Positions 1 to 10,100 of a DNA stretch of 64,000 nucleotides are shown piece by piece. The position numbers were made by a program, and so were the translations under genes. Numbering within the stretch: position 1 is the stretch's first letter; every line of letters starts with the position of its first letter. The notes beneath the pieces are model-generated. The model was not told where the DNA came from, did no database searches, and worked only from the letters and a program-made list of their open reading frames with translations. Origin of the DNA: Dysgonomonas sp900556485 (lineage in GTDB: Bacteria > Bacteroidota > Bacteroidia > Bacteroidales > Dysgonomonadaceae); contig JAWDXK010000014.1 of the NCBI GenBank assembly GCA_032477155.1, positions 41,567 to 105,566 on the forward strand. The letters run 5' to 3'.

Positions 1-899
1 CCGTTATTCGCTTCTGTCCAGCGGTTAGCCATTGTCAGAATGTCTCCTTTCCAATAAATTTCATTATTAATAAGATCCTCATGCTCTCCTTCTCTTGCAA
101 CAAAAACAGAAATCTTCCCGCACTTATCATTCGGAGTAAAGCTGTAGTCTCCATTATATATATCTATATAATCTATATTAAAGCTCACCTCAGGTGCTTC
201 ATTTCGTCCGGCTGTTTTGATCTTTATTTCTTTTGTTTCAGTAGGCTCATCGCTCAAACGGTCGTAAGCTTTAACAAAAAAGACATATTCCGTATTTGCT
301 TCAAGATTGAAGTAAGAAGCTGTATATTGTGAGATTTCTTCTTTTGTCAACATACCCTCAAGAGTACCTTCTTCAAAATCAATTATATCACCATCTTTTC
401 CTAATCCAAAAACATATTTGTAGTATTCGGTACTTGACTTAATAGTAAACGCTACTGCATTTGAAGTCAGATACTGTCGCTCTGTCTCAAAGTCATTCAA
501 TGGTTTGCGGGTTTTCACTTTTACCGAAGCTATTGGCCCGGCAGTTCCATCTGCATCGTAAGCTCTTGCAAAAACTGTATATACAGAATTCTCTTCCAAA
601 CCTTGAAATATAACAGTATTTTCGGCTCTTCCTTCAACTTCCTTAATACCTGAATATGTTCCGGCAATGAAAGCATCTCTATTAGCCTCATCTCCTATTG
701 CATATACATAGCGGGTAGTAACTTCGTTAGGTTGGAACACCACAGTAAATTTATCACTGCTTGTTGTAATTATTTTTTCTAATGTAACCGAAGGTGATAA
801 CAACGGCTCTTTATCATCGCCATCGCAACTGGTAAAAAACATTCCGAATGCAATAACCAGTACGGACATATATGAATAAAGTAAATTTTTACTTTTCAT
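1..899 (-). CDS. Partial fibronectin type III-like surface lipoprotein (3' end beyond window)
   Basis: Reading from the ATG at 899 down to base 1 gives an open frame of about 299 codons with no stop, so the C-terminus lies outside the window. The N-terminus is a lipoprotein signal ending in F-T-S-C (Cys25), followed by an acidic GDDKEP linker typical of surface-exported Bacteroidota lipoproteins. Two or more repeats of about 100 residues follow, each with the pattern N-T-x-Y-x-V-F-x-x-A-Y-D, which resembles fibronectin type III modules (seen twice, near residues 105 and 205). It is the last visible gene of the operon with the subtilase and SusCD pair, 38 bases after the PorV-like gene. Function is unknown; a surface adhesin or binding protein is an inference. 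The true gene end is not visible. Confidence 0.75.
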   Translation of the reverse strand, partial: MKSKNLLYSYMSVLVIAFGMFFTSCDGDDKEPLLSPSVTLEKIITTSSDKFTVVFQPNEVTTRYVYAIGDEANRDAFIAGTYSGIKEVEGRAENTVIFQGLEENSVYTVFARAYDADGTAGPIASVKVKTRKPLNDFETERQYLTSNAVAFTIKSSTEYYKYVFGLGKDGDIIDFEEGTLEGMLTKEEISQYTASYFNLEANTEYVFFVKAYDRLSDEPTETKEIKIKTAGRNEAPEVSFNIDYIDIYNGDYSFTPNDKCGKISVFVAREGEHEDLINNEIYWKGDILTMANRWTEANN

Positions 900-937
900 T
901 TTTAGACATGAATTTAAATTAAACATTTAATGGCTGA

Positions 938-1870
938 TTAAAAGTTAACACCTACTGTTACACGCCACACATCTTTCATAATACTAGAATCCTCAGCCAA
1001 AATATATGAGAAATCTGCAACGACAGGCCCGATATAAACACCTCCACCTACAGAACCATAGTTTCCGACCGATTTGTTCTCGCTGCTCAGGTTATAACCA
1101 CCCCGAACTGCAACCATCTTCCGGAACATATATTCAGCACCAACTCCTCCCGAGAAGAAAGTAAAGTCGCTAGGCATAAAATTATAGCGTCCTTCCAACG
1201 ATCCGGTTATCAGATGATCGCTGGCTACCGACAAACGATACGCACCACCAGCCTTCACATTTGCAGGCATACGGTATTCACCAAATCCATAATCGACCAA
1301 CATACCTAAATTGGAAGCTGTAACAGCAGCGCTATAAGCATCTTTACGATAATAAAGTCCTAAGTCTAAAGCAATTGATTTTCCGTTTTTTATTCCCGGT
1401 CCTTCATTTACCTTTGAGTGTACATACCGAAGGTTGGTAGAAAGGCTTAATTCGTCTGTCATCTTCCGGGCATACCCTAAATCAATGATCATGTCATATG
1501 GTTTTACAGATGTATAGGTAAGCCCATCATTTGTATTCTGTATTTCATCTGCTTTAAAATATCTTACACCTGCTGTAAGAGCATGAGTCTCATTCAGTCT
1601 GTAATATCCTCCTACTGTATGAAGCGTATTATCTCCATACAAAGAAGAAAGTCCGTAAGAAACGGCTGTCTTCTTAGAAGGCTCAGCAAATATAATTCCT
1701 GCAGTATTTCGATATAATGAGAAAGCATTTGCGTCTAATGCCACGCCGGCACCTCCAAAGCCTGCTACTCTGGCATCAGTCTCTATCCCGGCAGATGCTA
1801 CCATTTGTGCCTTTGATTCTATAACACAAAGGAGCAAAAGAGGGAGTATTATTTTCGTCAGCTTGATCAT
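938..1870 (-). CDS. PorV/PorQ-family outer membrane beta-barrel protein
   Basis: 310 residues with a cleavable signal peptide (hydrophobic core then S-K-A-Q) and a body rich in alternating polar/hydrophobic strands with Gly and aromatic residues, ending in a strand with terminal Phe (V-G-V-N-F), as outer membrane barrels do. The start (S-A-G-I-E-T-D-A-R-V-A-G-F-G-G-A, then an R-N-T-A-G-I segment) is characteristic of the PorV/PorQ family; in known members PorV shuttles type IX secretion substrates to the cell-surface attachment complex. It overlaps the stop of the upstream subtilase by ATGA (translational coupling), and that subtilase carries a type IX sorting tail. A dedicated partner role for that protease is inference. 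At 310 residues it is shorter than PorV itself, so it is probably a paralogue rather than the core component. Confidence 0.75.
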   Translation of the reverse strand: MIKLTKIILPLLLLCVIESKAQMVASAGIETDARVAGFGGAGVALDANAFSLYRNTAGIIFAEPSKKTAVSYGLSSLYGDNTLHTVGGYYRLNETHALTAGVRYFKADEIQNTNDGLTYTSVKPYDMIIDLGYARKMTDELSLSTNLRYVHSKVNEGPGIKNGKSIALDLGLYYRKDAYSAAVTASNLGMLVDYGFGEYRMPANVKAGGAYRLSVASDHLITGSLEGRYNFMPSDFTFFSGGVGAEYMFRKMVAVRGGYNLSSENKSVGNYGSVGGGVYIGPVVADFSYILAEDSSIMKDVWRVTVGVNF

Positions 1871-4656
1871 AATTTGGTTATATTTCTAGTAATTTCTTCG
1901 TTTTTATACTTAATCACAATTTGGTAATTACCTGCTTTCAGTTTACTGATATTAATTGTTGCAGGAGCTGTTGGGGTAATATCTGCACTCTGATTATGCA
2001 CTTTTGCACCTCCCATTGTGTATAAAGTCACATCTATTGAGCCTTTCACACTTTCTCCCATACGTATATTCAGCAAACCATCTTTCTTAACCGGAACCGG
2101 ATATAAGTCAACCTTATTATCTGAATTGCGGCAAGTAACATCAAAAGATACTTTCGTTTCTGTATCAACATCTATTGCCGAAACTGTAATCTTAGCTGTA
2201 CCATAATCCTGAGATGTTATAGTGAGAACACCTGCGCTTTCTGTAGCACTGATTATAGATGAAGCATTAGATTCCACGGCAAAACTTATTGCGTCGCCAT
2301 CTTTATCTTTGAAATGCTCTTGTAAATTGAAAGTCTTAGATTCTCCTTTATTCTGGAACAATATGCTTCCAAATTCTTTTACCAATTGTGGTGCATAAAA
2401 AATTACAGAGTAAGGGATATCAATTATAGCAGATACTCCTTGTGCATCTTTAACCTCTAATTTTGCTAAATAGTCTCCTGTAGTAATCAGAGCTGCATTT
2501 ATTTTCAGAATTAACTGATTACCCTGACGTTCCATAGTAGCTGCATTACTTCCCGGAGTGAAAGTATAGCTCCAGGCATAACCTTCTATATCATGAACAT
2601 CTAAACGAAACTCTTTATATTCAGTTTTTCTTAATCCTATTGTTTCTGGTAGACCTTCAACAACCGGAGCCCTGTTAGGTATAAGCTGTCCGGTAATAGT
2701 GGAGGAAAGGGAAATATTACCATCAGTATCAACTCCTGCAATAGAGATGTAATATTTTTTGTCCATCTCTAATGTATTAAGCTCAAGTATTAGCTTATCT
2801 CCTACATTTTTGCCTGTAGTTGGCACTGTGATAATATTAGCACCAACTGGTAATTGAGAAAAATCTACACCATATGTATCTTCTTCACTCACCAGAATTC
2901 TATAACTATCAGCTTTACCATTATCTGCATCAGCTGTTACTCTCCATGTAAGAAGTATCCTTTCGAAAGTACAATCGGCTGTTATATCACCTACACGGTC
3001 TGGAGCAATAGTTCCTGCATCTGCCAACGCTTTATATGCATTAATATACCCTTTACCCATTGGTAAAAGATCGGAATTGAACCATAAGGTAGTTTCGTTA
3101 GTAGCAGCTAGAAGTTTTTGTTTCAATTGTTCATTTGTGAAGTCATTGAAAGTCCCATCACTCTTTACTCCAAACTTAGATACAATTAAAGCGGCTACTC
3201 CTGATGCATGAGGACATGCCATTGAGGTACCTTCCTGAAATCCATACTGACCGCCAATAATAGTACTAAAAACCTGAGTTCCTGCTTCATAATCGCCTTG
3301 GCCTCCAGGAGCGGCTACATGCACCCATGGCCCATAATTTGAATACGATGCTTTTTGATAATCGGGAGCAAAAGAAGCCACAGAAAATATTCTTGGATAC
3401 GATGAAGGTAATACCAATTCATTCAGGTCACTGTTTCCGGTAGCGAAAATTACGATTCCTCCCTTCATGGGTCCTGTCTGATTACCAAATTCATCCATAC
3501 CTGCTTTATCTATAAAGTAGTCAATTCCTTCTTTATCTGACTGCATTAACTCTCCGGCAGTTCCTCTCCAAGCATACTCCCAACTGTTCTGAGCAATTAC
3601 AGCCCCATTGTTAGCTGCGTATATAAAGACTTCACCTCTTTTTTCATCTTCTACCACATCGTCTTCATTCTTTTCATAATTATGTTGGAATATCTGACAA
3701 CTCATAAGTCTTACTCCGCTATTCAGAGAACCATTTCCTCCAGCTACACCACAGCCCCCAACTCCATTATTATTTACAGCAGCTACAGTTCCTGCTACGT
3801 GAGTTCCATGCTCATGAGGAGTAATCAGTGATGTGTCTGCCACAAAGTTATAACCATGTATATCATCTTTATAACCATTTCCATCATCATCAACATCCTT
3901 TGCTCCTGATTTTTCCAGTGTATTAACCCATAAATTTTGAGTCAGATCCGGATGGTCTATCTGAATACCTCCATCTATTATAGCTACAATAACCTGAGGC
4001 TTTCCGGTCTCTATTTCCCAGGCTTTATATAGATTTATATCAGCTCCCGGACGAGATTTACGAAGTACTCCTTCATTATGGTAATGCCACTGATGTTTTA
4101 ATAGAGGATCATTAAAATTGCTCGAAATTTTTGCAACACCTGCATTACGGGCAGCAATCAGATTCTTTGCATCTTTTTCAGATACAGGAGTTATTTTACT
4201 CCCTTCTATCCTTTTTATCTTCAAAATAGGTTCAACTACTTCTATCCCCTCAAGGTTTAATGTTCTATTATAAGCTTGAGTCATAGACTTATCTTCATCA
4301 AAATAAAGATCATACCATAGATGAAGTCCTGACTGGCGCATTTTATTCTCATGCTTTCCTCCATGGCGAAAAGCTCTTTTTATATTTGTAACACCAAGAT
4401 CCCTGCAGAGTTTATCAACAGACTCAACACCTGTTGAAGCATTTCCTAAGATAACTTCCGGCTTAAATCTGGCCTCAGCTTCAATAGTCAGTTTTATTCT
4501 TAGTACTCCGGACTTTACATATTCTTTTTTCTCCAAAGGATAATTTATCCCTCCGCCACCATTATCTACATCGTTCTTTGGCTCATAATCTTCCGTTGAA
4601 CAACCGGAAAGAATAAGTACCAATGTGGCAAAAATAAATGACAAATATTTTTTCAT
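1867..4656 (-). CDS. Subtilisin-like S8 serine protease with type IX secretion C-terminal sorting domain
   Basis: The peptidase S8 domain spans roughly residues 225-560 (numbered from an upstream ATG at 4683). All catalytic positions are visible: Asp237 in I-I-D-G-G, His292 in H-G-T-H-V-A-G, oxyanion Asn417 in A-T-G-N, and Ser487 in G-T-S-M-A-C-P-H. Residues about 70-160 resemble a propeptide. A fibronectin-like segment and two cadherin-like segments (about 570-850) follow, then a classic type IX sorting tail beginning L-Y-P-V-P-V and ending in an L-K-A-G-N-Y-Q strand. I chose the ATG at 4656 because it opens the signal peptide M-K-K-Y-L-S; the ATG at 4683 would add nine residues. The signal ends in a lipobox (L-S-G-C), unusual for a type IX substrate. 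It sits in an operon with SusCD, suggesting extracellular proteolysis feeding peptide import. Confidence 0.9.
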   Translation of the reverse strand: MKKYLSFIFATLVLILSGCSTEDYEPKNDVDNGGGGINYPLEKKEYVKSGVLRIKLTIEAEARFKPEVILGNASTGVESVDKLCRDLGVTNIKRAFRHGGKHENKMRQSGLHLWYDLYFDEDKSMTQAYNRTLNLEGIEVVEPILKIKRIEGSKITPVSEKDAKNLIAARNAGVAKISSNFNDPLLKHQWHYHNEGVLRKSRPGADINLYKAWEIETGKPQVIVAIIDGGIQIDHPDLTQNLWVNTLEKSGAKDVDDDGNGYKDDIHGYNFVADTSLITPHEHGTHVAGTVAAVNNNGVGGCGVAGGNGSLNSGVRLMSCQIFQHNYEKNEDDVVEDEKRGEVFIYAANNGAVIAQNSWEYAWRGTAGELMQSDKEGIDYFIDKAGMDEFGNQTGPMKGGIVIFATGNSDLNELVLPSSYPRIFSVASFAPDYQKASYSNYGPWVHVAAPGGQGDYEAGTQVFSTIIGGQYGFQEGTSMACPHASGVAALIVSKFGVKSDGTFNDFTNEQLKQKLLAATNETTLWFNSDLLPMGKGYINAYKALADAGTIAPDRVGDITADCTFERILLTWRVTADADNGKADSYRILVSEEDTYGVDFSQLPVGANIITVPTTGKNVGDKLILELNTLEMDKKYYISIAGVDTDGNISLSSTITGQLIPNRAPVVEGLPETIGLRKTEYKEFRLDVHDIEGYAWSYTFTPGSNAATMERQGNQLILKINAALITTGDYLAKLEVKDAQGVSAIIDIPYSVIFYAPQLVKEFGSILFQNKGESKTFNLQEHFKDKDGDAISFAVESNASSIISATESAGVLTITSQDYGTAKITVSAIDVDTETKVSFDVTCRNSDNKVDLYPVPVKKDGLLNIRMGESVKGSIDVTLYTMGGAKVHNQSADITPTAPATINISKLKAGNYQIVIKYKNEEITRNITKL

Positions 4657-4689
4657 TCCATTAAGGATATTTTGTTTAATCATTTCGTA

Positions 4690-5571
4690 TTATTTATTTT
4701 TAGTCATAGTAGCATTCTCTTTCCATACATTGTAGAACCAAGAAAGTTCTCCTTTATCATTAGCTCCGATAAGCCCGAAACCATCTTTGAACGTGAAGAC
4801 CATTTGCTCTACTCCTTCAACAGTTTTTCTTTCAAATTTTCCTTTGATCGGCTTATTACGGTCATAAAGAACTTGTTTACCATCCAATTTAGCCCATGAT
4901 AGATAAACTCCCATTCCATCAAAGCTTCCAATATATCGGAATGGTTGTATTTCTACATCATATTCCCAGTTCTCTCTTATTTCAGTAAACTTAACTTCGG
5001 CTGCTCCACCAAGGTTAAAATCTATGAACATATTATTAAGAGTTTCATCTTCGCCTCTGAAAGAACATTTTCCTGTAGAATTCATGTCATCAAAAGCATT
5101 CACTCCTCTGATTGTATATATTCCTTCAACAAAGTTTTTCTCTTTTATATCCAACATGCAGGTAGATTTCGTACCAAGACTAGCTCCATCCGCTGTTGTT
5201 ATATGAAATGTAATCCTCCGGTTTTTCTCCACTTCTTCATTTTCTACATGAAGTCCGGTTTCAAAGTTTACAGATTTCATATCCGGGGTTATCCGCAAAG
5301 TTTCTGTTGTGATTATAAAGTCTTTATCTTTTTCGAAACCTGCAGAGTGTTCCTTTACTGTAACATTAACTATAATATCGCCATCACGTTTTTCGTCGCT
5401 TGATGCAACAATAGGTATTGTCAGGAAAGTTACCGTTTCTTTTACAGCAACAATCTCTTCTTCGAATTCTACAGTAGCTTTAACTGTGTTTATCGAGTTA
5501 TCATTACTATCGCAAGCTATAATGAAAACCGGCAAACAAACTACCATAAAGAATATTTTGATATATTTCAT
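4690..5571 (-). CDS. Surface lipoprotein of the SusCD operon, unknown ligand
   Basis: 293 residues with a lipoprotein signal (I-I-A-C, Cys20) and acidic D-S-N-D after the Cys, suggesting surface exposure. The first half (about 30-135) has a Calx-beta-like pattern of strands ending in R-R-I-T-F-H-I, as seen in the N-terminal domains of SusE-like or DUF4843/DUF1735-type lipoproteins. The second half (about 140-293) starts V-E-G-I-Y-T-I-R-G and ends with a beta-rich domain. Position directly after SusD (19 bases) and before the subtilase is the usual place of SusE/SusF-like glycan- or ligand-binding lipoproteins. The family name is not certain and the ligand is unknown. Confidence 0.65.
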   Translation of the reverse strand: MKYIKIFFMVVCLPVFIIACDSNDNSINTVKATVEFEEEIVAVKETVTFLTIPIVASSDEKRDGDIIVNVTVKEHSAGFEKDKDFIITTETLRITPDMKSVNFETGLHVENEEVEKNRRITFHITTADGASLGTKSTCMLDIKEKNFVEGIYTIRGVNAFDDMNSTGKCSFRGEDETLNNMFIDFNLGGAAEVKFTEIRENWEYDVEIQPFRYIGSFDGMGVYLSWAKLDGKQVLYDRNKPIKGKFERKTVEGVEQMVFTFKDGFGLIGANDKGELSWFYNVWKENATMTKNK

Positions 5572-5590
5572 AATTGTAATTTATTTATTA

Positions 5591-7102
5591 TTAATAGCCT
5601 GGATTCTGATGATTTCTTATCTGAGGATTAGCATCCATTTCGGCTTTAGGTATAGGCCACACCAAACGATAATCATTTGGCTCATAACTAAGGCGATGCA
5701 CATTTCCGAGTTTATTGATAAGGATATCATTTTGTCCTTCCGAACGGTTAAAACCTATCCCCCAACGTTTGAGATCCCCCAATCGGAAACCTTCTCCTAA
5801 AAGTTCGCGTTGACGCTCTTCCCTGATTTTATTTATAAGGCTTTCTCCATTATGCTGTTGTGATACATAACCGGATATACGCTTCGACTTCAAAGTGTTT
5901 AAGTGCTGATTTGCTTTTGAGCTATATCCTAAATAAGCTGCTGCTTCTGCTGCAATCAGATATTGCTCTGCCAAACGGAATGGTTTAGACATATTTGTAT
6001 AATTATTACTCGAAACGAATAACTGTGGATTTCCCGGATATTTAGAGAAAGCATAGATTTCGCCGCTACCTTCAGCCAAGCTTATATTCCGCTTAACTAA
6101 ATAAGAACCAGTTCTATAATCCTTATCTTTATCAAATAAATCGGATGTAGCCTTAGTCGGTATAAAAGAAGGATTATTTACATTGGATAAAAAGTAAGAT
6201 CCGGATGCATATCCCAAATGTTGATTTGTCATACTCACTCTCCAGATAGCCTCATCTGCCACATCATATTTCCATAAATCAAGCAATTTTTGAGTATCTC
6301 CTGCAAGTGAATATTTCCCCGAACCTATAACTTCTTCCGACTTTTTCAATGCCTCCGTATAATCTTCCATTACCAAAGCAACCCTGGCTTGTAAAGCTTT
6401 TACTGCATACGATGTTATATAAGGGCTCTTTGCAGCTGGAGCTGCATTTGCAAGTGTTTCGTAATCTAATAAATAAGGTAATGCTGCATCCAAATCTTTT
6501 TTTATCAGATCATAAGTTTCTGCCAGCGTGCTGCGTCCCGGATATTTATCATTTTCATTGGTTGGTTCGTAAACAACAGACAGTGGCAAACCACCATTCG
6601 ATTTAGTTGCTGTATTTTTATTGTAAGCACCACAGAATTTATCAGCTAAATTGAAATAGCAAAATGCCCGCATAAAAAATGCTTCGCCTAAATAACGGCG
6701 TAACTCTTTTTTATCATTACCTGAATACATATTACTATTATCAATAATCTCCATCTTACCGATAATAAAATTAGTAGCACCAATGGTTGCATAAAGACCA
6801 CCCCATACTGCTTCAAACTCTTCCATTTCGGGTTGCAAGGAGCCTGAATACAATGCATTCAGAGCACCTCCATTTCCTATTACAGCATGATAACCATCAG
6901 TCTGAATATCTCCATAAAGGACAAAACCGCCTGTAGTTATGCCTCTCATACTTACATAGAGGCCATTACGATAGCTCCGACAATCGGACAGTGTTTGAAT
7001 AGCCTCATCTTCTTCCAGCACTCCATATGGTTTTTTATCCATATCGCATGAAGAGCTAATGAATACAAGAAGGAGTGTGAATAATATATTTATTTTTTTC
7101 AT
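5591..7102 (-). CDS. SusD-like surface substrate-binding lipoprotein (RagB/SusD family)
   Basis: 503 residues, lipoprotein signal ending S-S-S-C (Cys19). The body shows SusD-family landmarks: an N-terminal region with tryptophan-rich helices, TPR-like helices (E-A-F-F-M-R-A-F-C-Y-F, an A-R-V-A-L segment), a late R-E-E-R-Q-R-E-L-L-G-E-G-F-R motif and the family C-terminus L-V-W-P-I-P-x-x-E-M-x-x-N-P-x-x-x-x-N-P-G-Y. SusD proteins form the lid over the SusC channel at the cell surface. It lies 21 bases after the susC gene. The neighbouring secreted protease makes peptides a plausible ligand, as for RagB of Porphyromonas, but the sequence itself does not show the ligand. Confidence 0.93.
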   Translation of the reverse strand: MKKINILFTLLLVFISSSCDMDKKPYGVLEEDEAIQTLSDCRSYRNGLYVSMRGITTGGFVLYGDIQTDGYHAVIGNGGALNALYSGSLQPEMEEFEAVWGGLYATIGATNFIIGKMEIIDNSNMYSGNDKKELRRYLGEAFFMRAFCYFNLADKFCGAYNKNTATKSNGGLPLSVVYEPTNENDKYPGRSTLAETYDLIKKDLDAALPYLLDYETLANAAPAAKSPYITSYAVKALQARVALVMEDYTEALKKSEEVIGSGKYSLAGDTQKLLDLWKYDVADEAIWRVSMTNQHLGYASGSYFLSNVNNPSFIPTKATSDLFDKDKDYRTGSYLVKRNISLAEGSGEIYAFSKYPGNPQLFVSSNNYTNMSKPFRLAEQYLIAAEAAAYLGYSSKANQHLNTLKSKRISGYVSQQHNGESLINKIREERQRELLGEGFRLGDLKRWGIGFNRSEGQNDILINKLGNVHRLSYEPNDYRLVWPIPKAEMDANPQIRNHQNPGY

Positions 7103-7123
7103 ATTCTTTTTATCTTAGTCTAT

Positions 7124-10100
7124 TTAGAAAGTTACCTCTACACCAAACATATACTGACGGGTATTCGGATAATTAAACTGAATCAGATTTGAATCCGGCT
7201 CCGGATCGAAACCTGTAAATTGAGTAACAGTAAATAGATTTCGTCCCAGAGCAAAGACATTCATTGATTCGATCAACTTGGTCTTTTTCAATATCTTTGT
7301 AGGAATAGCATAAGAAATTGTCAAATTCTTCAAACGAAGAAATGAGGCATTTTCTATAAAATGGCTATCACCATAAATAGGCTCGGAAGCTGCAGGGATA
7401 TCTGTTTTCTGTCCCGGAGTGGTCCACATATTCAGTACAGATGTTGATTGATTATCTGTTGTACCAAATTGATTTGGATTTTCGAAGAATAAACGATCGT
7501 TATTAAATATATATTTTCCTAAAGTGAAAGAGAAATCACTACTTACAGTCAGACCTTTATATGCAAAGCTTGTTCCAAAACCTCCTGTTATCGGAGCATA
7601 TTGCTGCTTGTCAATGAAGACTGCGTTGTCTTCGCTATATACTTTAGTTTCATTTCCGGCTTTATCGAGCCATATTTGCTTTCCATCACGCGGGTCTACT
7701 CCCACTCTTCTTACTATATAGAATTCGCCATATGGACGTCCTACCTGTAATTTTGTAGCAGTATTTGGTATTACATACTCGTCAACTCCATTGAAAAGTT
7801 CTGTAATCTTATTCTTATTATAGTTCATATTTGCCCTAAAGCTCCAGAATATATCATTCTGTTTAATAATATCAACACTAACATCTATATCGAAACCTTT
7901 ATTAGTCATAGCTCCGATATTACCATATCCTCCGCCGTATCCTGTACCTGCATACGAATAAGGTATCATCATTAGCATATCGCTTGTTTCCTTACTATAA
8001 AATTCGATACCAGCCGATACTCTGTTGAAAATACGGAAATCTAGTCCGGCATTTACTCCGGCAACGGTTTCCCATGTAAGATCCGGATTACTAGGTTGTG
8101 TTATACTAATACCGTTCTCTCCTTCGTATACTACATTACTTCCGCCTACTAATCCATAGTATGCATAGTTGCCGATACTAGAGTTACCTGTTGTACCATA
8201 ACTTAAACGAAGTCCTAAGTCGTTAAGCCATTTTATCTGGCTCATGAACTGTTCTTTCTTTATATTCCATTTCATCCCGACAGAATAGAACTCTGCCCAA
8301 CGATGATTTGGAGCAAATTTAGAACTACCATCTACACGATACGAAGCATCCAGATAGTATTTATCTTTATAACTATAATCAACACGAAGAAATACTGAGT
8401 TGAACACTGTTTCGGTAATAGCGTCTACCGGAGCGTTGTATTCCGTACCATTGCTCAACATCATCAGGCGTTTATCGCTATGTCCTTTCGTTATTACATC
8501 AAAAGATTTATTTTTTCCTAAAATAGCCTCCTGCCCTAATAAGAATGTTGCATGATGAGCATTATCTACATCTAATTTATACTCTGCCGTATTAGTTAGT
8601 GTGAAATTATGGTAACGTTGGAATAATTCTCTAGCTTCTCCTTTGCCATTATTAATAGTAACATCATCACCCATAGGTGTTTTGAAATTAATAATCGGAG
8701 GAACGTTTGATGAATAAGTATAATCAAAAGCATCTAAAGCCTGAGCTGCACGAACGACTAAACCTTCCAATGGCCTGATTTCTTCGAATAGATTTATATT
8801 CGCAGATATATTCTGGCGATCCCTATCTCTGTAACTTTCTACATACATAGGATTCAGTTTTTTTGAATAATGCAAATAATCAGCTCTATCTCCATAAATT
8901 ACTTTTCCATCCTCTCCTACTGTATAATATCGAGGTGAGTCATCCGGACGAGCAAAACGAGCAAAGGCAGCCGGGTTGAGAGCTGTAACACCGCCACCAG
9001 GAGTTACATCCGGGTTCTCATTGTATTTAGCATACGACAGATTAGAGTTAACTCCAACTTTAAACCAGTTGTTAGCCCTTACTTCGATATTTGTACGGAG
9101 AGACGTACGATTCATTGCCGACAGAGGAGCAATACCTTCCATACTATTATGGTTCAGGGATATATAATAATTGTTATTATTACCTCCACCTGTTACTGTG
9201 GCATCCAGATTGTATGTAGGTGCATTATCGCGATAAATATAATCGGCCCAGTCGGTACTAATACCATTTTCTAAAACCACTTTTTTATGAGCATTCCATT
9301 CTGCGTTAATTATAGATGGATCTAACATTTCGCGAAATTGGAAGTACTGCTCAGAATTCATCATATCTACCTTATCGTCGATAAGCTTAGATATACCATA
9401 CTGAGCCTTAAAAGACACTTTTGCCTTTTCGCCCATTTTTCCTTTCTTACTGGTAATAACAATTACACCATTTGCTGCACGCGATCCATATATCGCTGTA
9501 GAAGAGGCATCCTTCAAGACTGTTATATTCTCTATATCACTCGGATTAAGGGCACTAAAAACAACAGATGAAACCGGAGCTCCATCAAGTATAAACAAAG
9601 GGTCTGTACCTGCTGTAATGGAATTTATACCACGCAGACGGATAGAAGCCGTTTGAGAAGGCTCTCCCGAAGATGATAAGACTGATAAACCTGACACTTG
9701 TCCCTGCAAAGCATCGGAGAAGTTTGAGGTTGGCTGGTTCTTTATTTTCTGATTGCCTACTGTAGCAACCGAACCGACAACCGAACCTAGTTTCTTAGCT
9801 GATCCATAACCAATAACGACGACCTCTTCGAGCATCTCGGCATTTGGCCTAAGTTTTATCTGCATTTTATTGGTAATAGGGACTTCGATTGTCTCCATAC
9901 CAACATACGAAACTCTTACAACTTTGGCAGAGGCCGGCACATCCGGCAATACAAACTCTCCATCGAAATTGGTTACAGTTCCGATTTTTGTGTCAGGGAT
10001 TTGCACAGAAGCACCTATTACCGGCTCAGAGTCTTCCTCATATATAACAGCACCTGTTATAGTCCGGTTTTGTGCTACTGCCCAACTGATCCCCATGAAT

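Noticed and set aside
4945..5403. 152-codon plus-strand frame opposite the lipoprotein gene
   Set aside because: It is the complement of a clear lipoprotein gene and its translation is rich in Cys, Phe and His without any domain.
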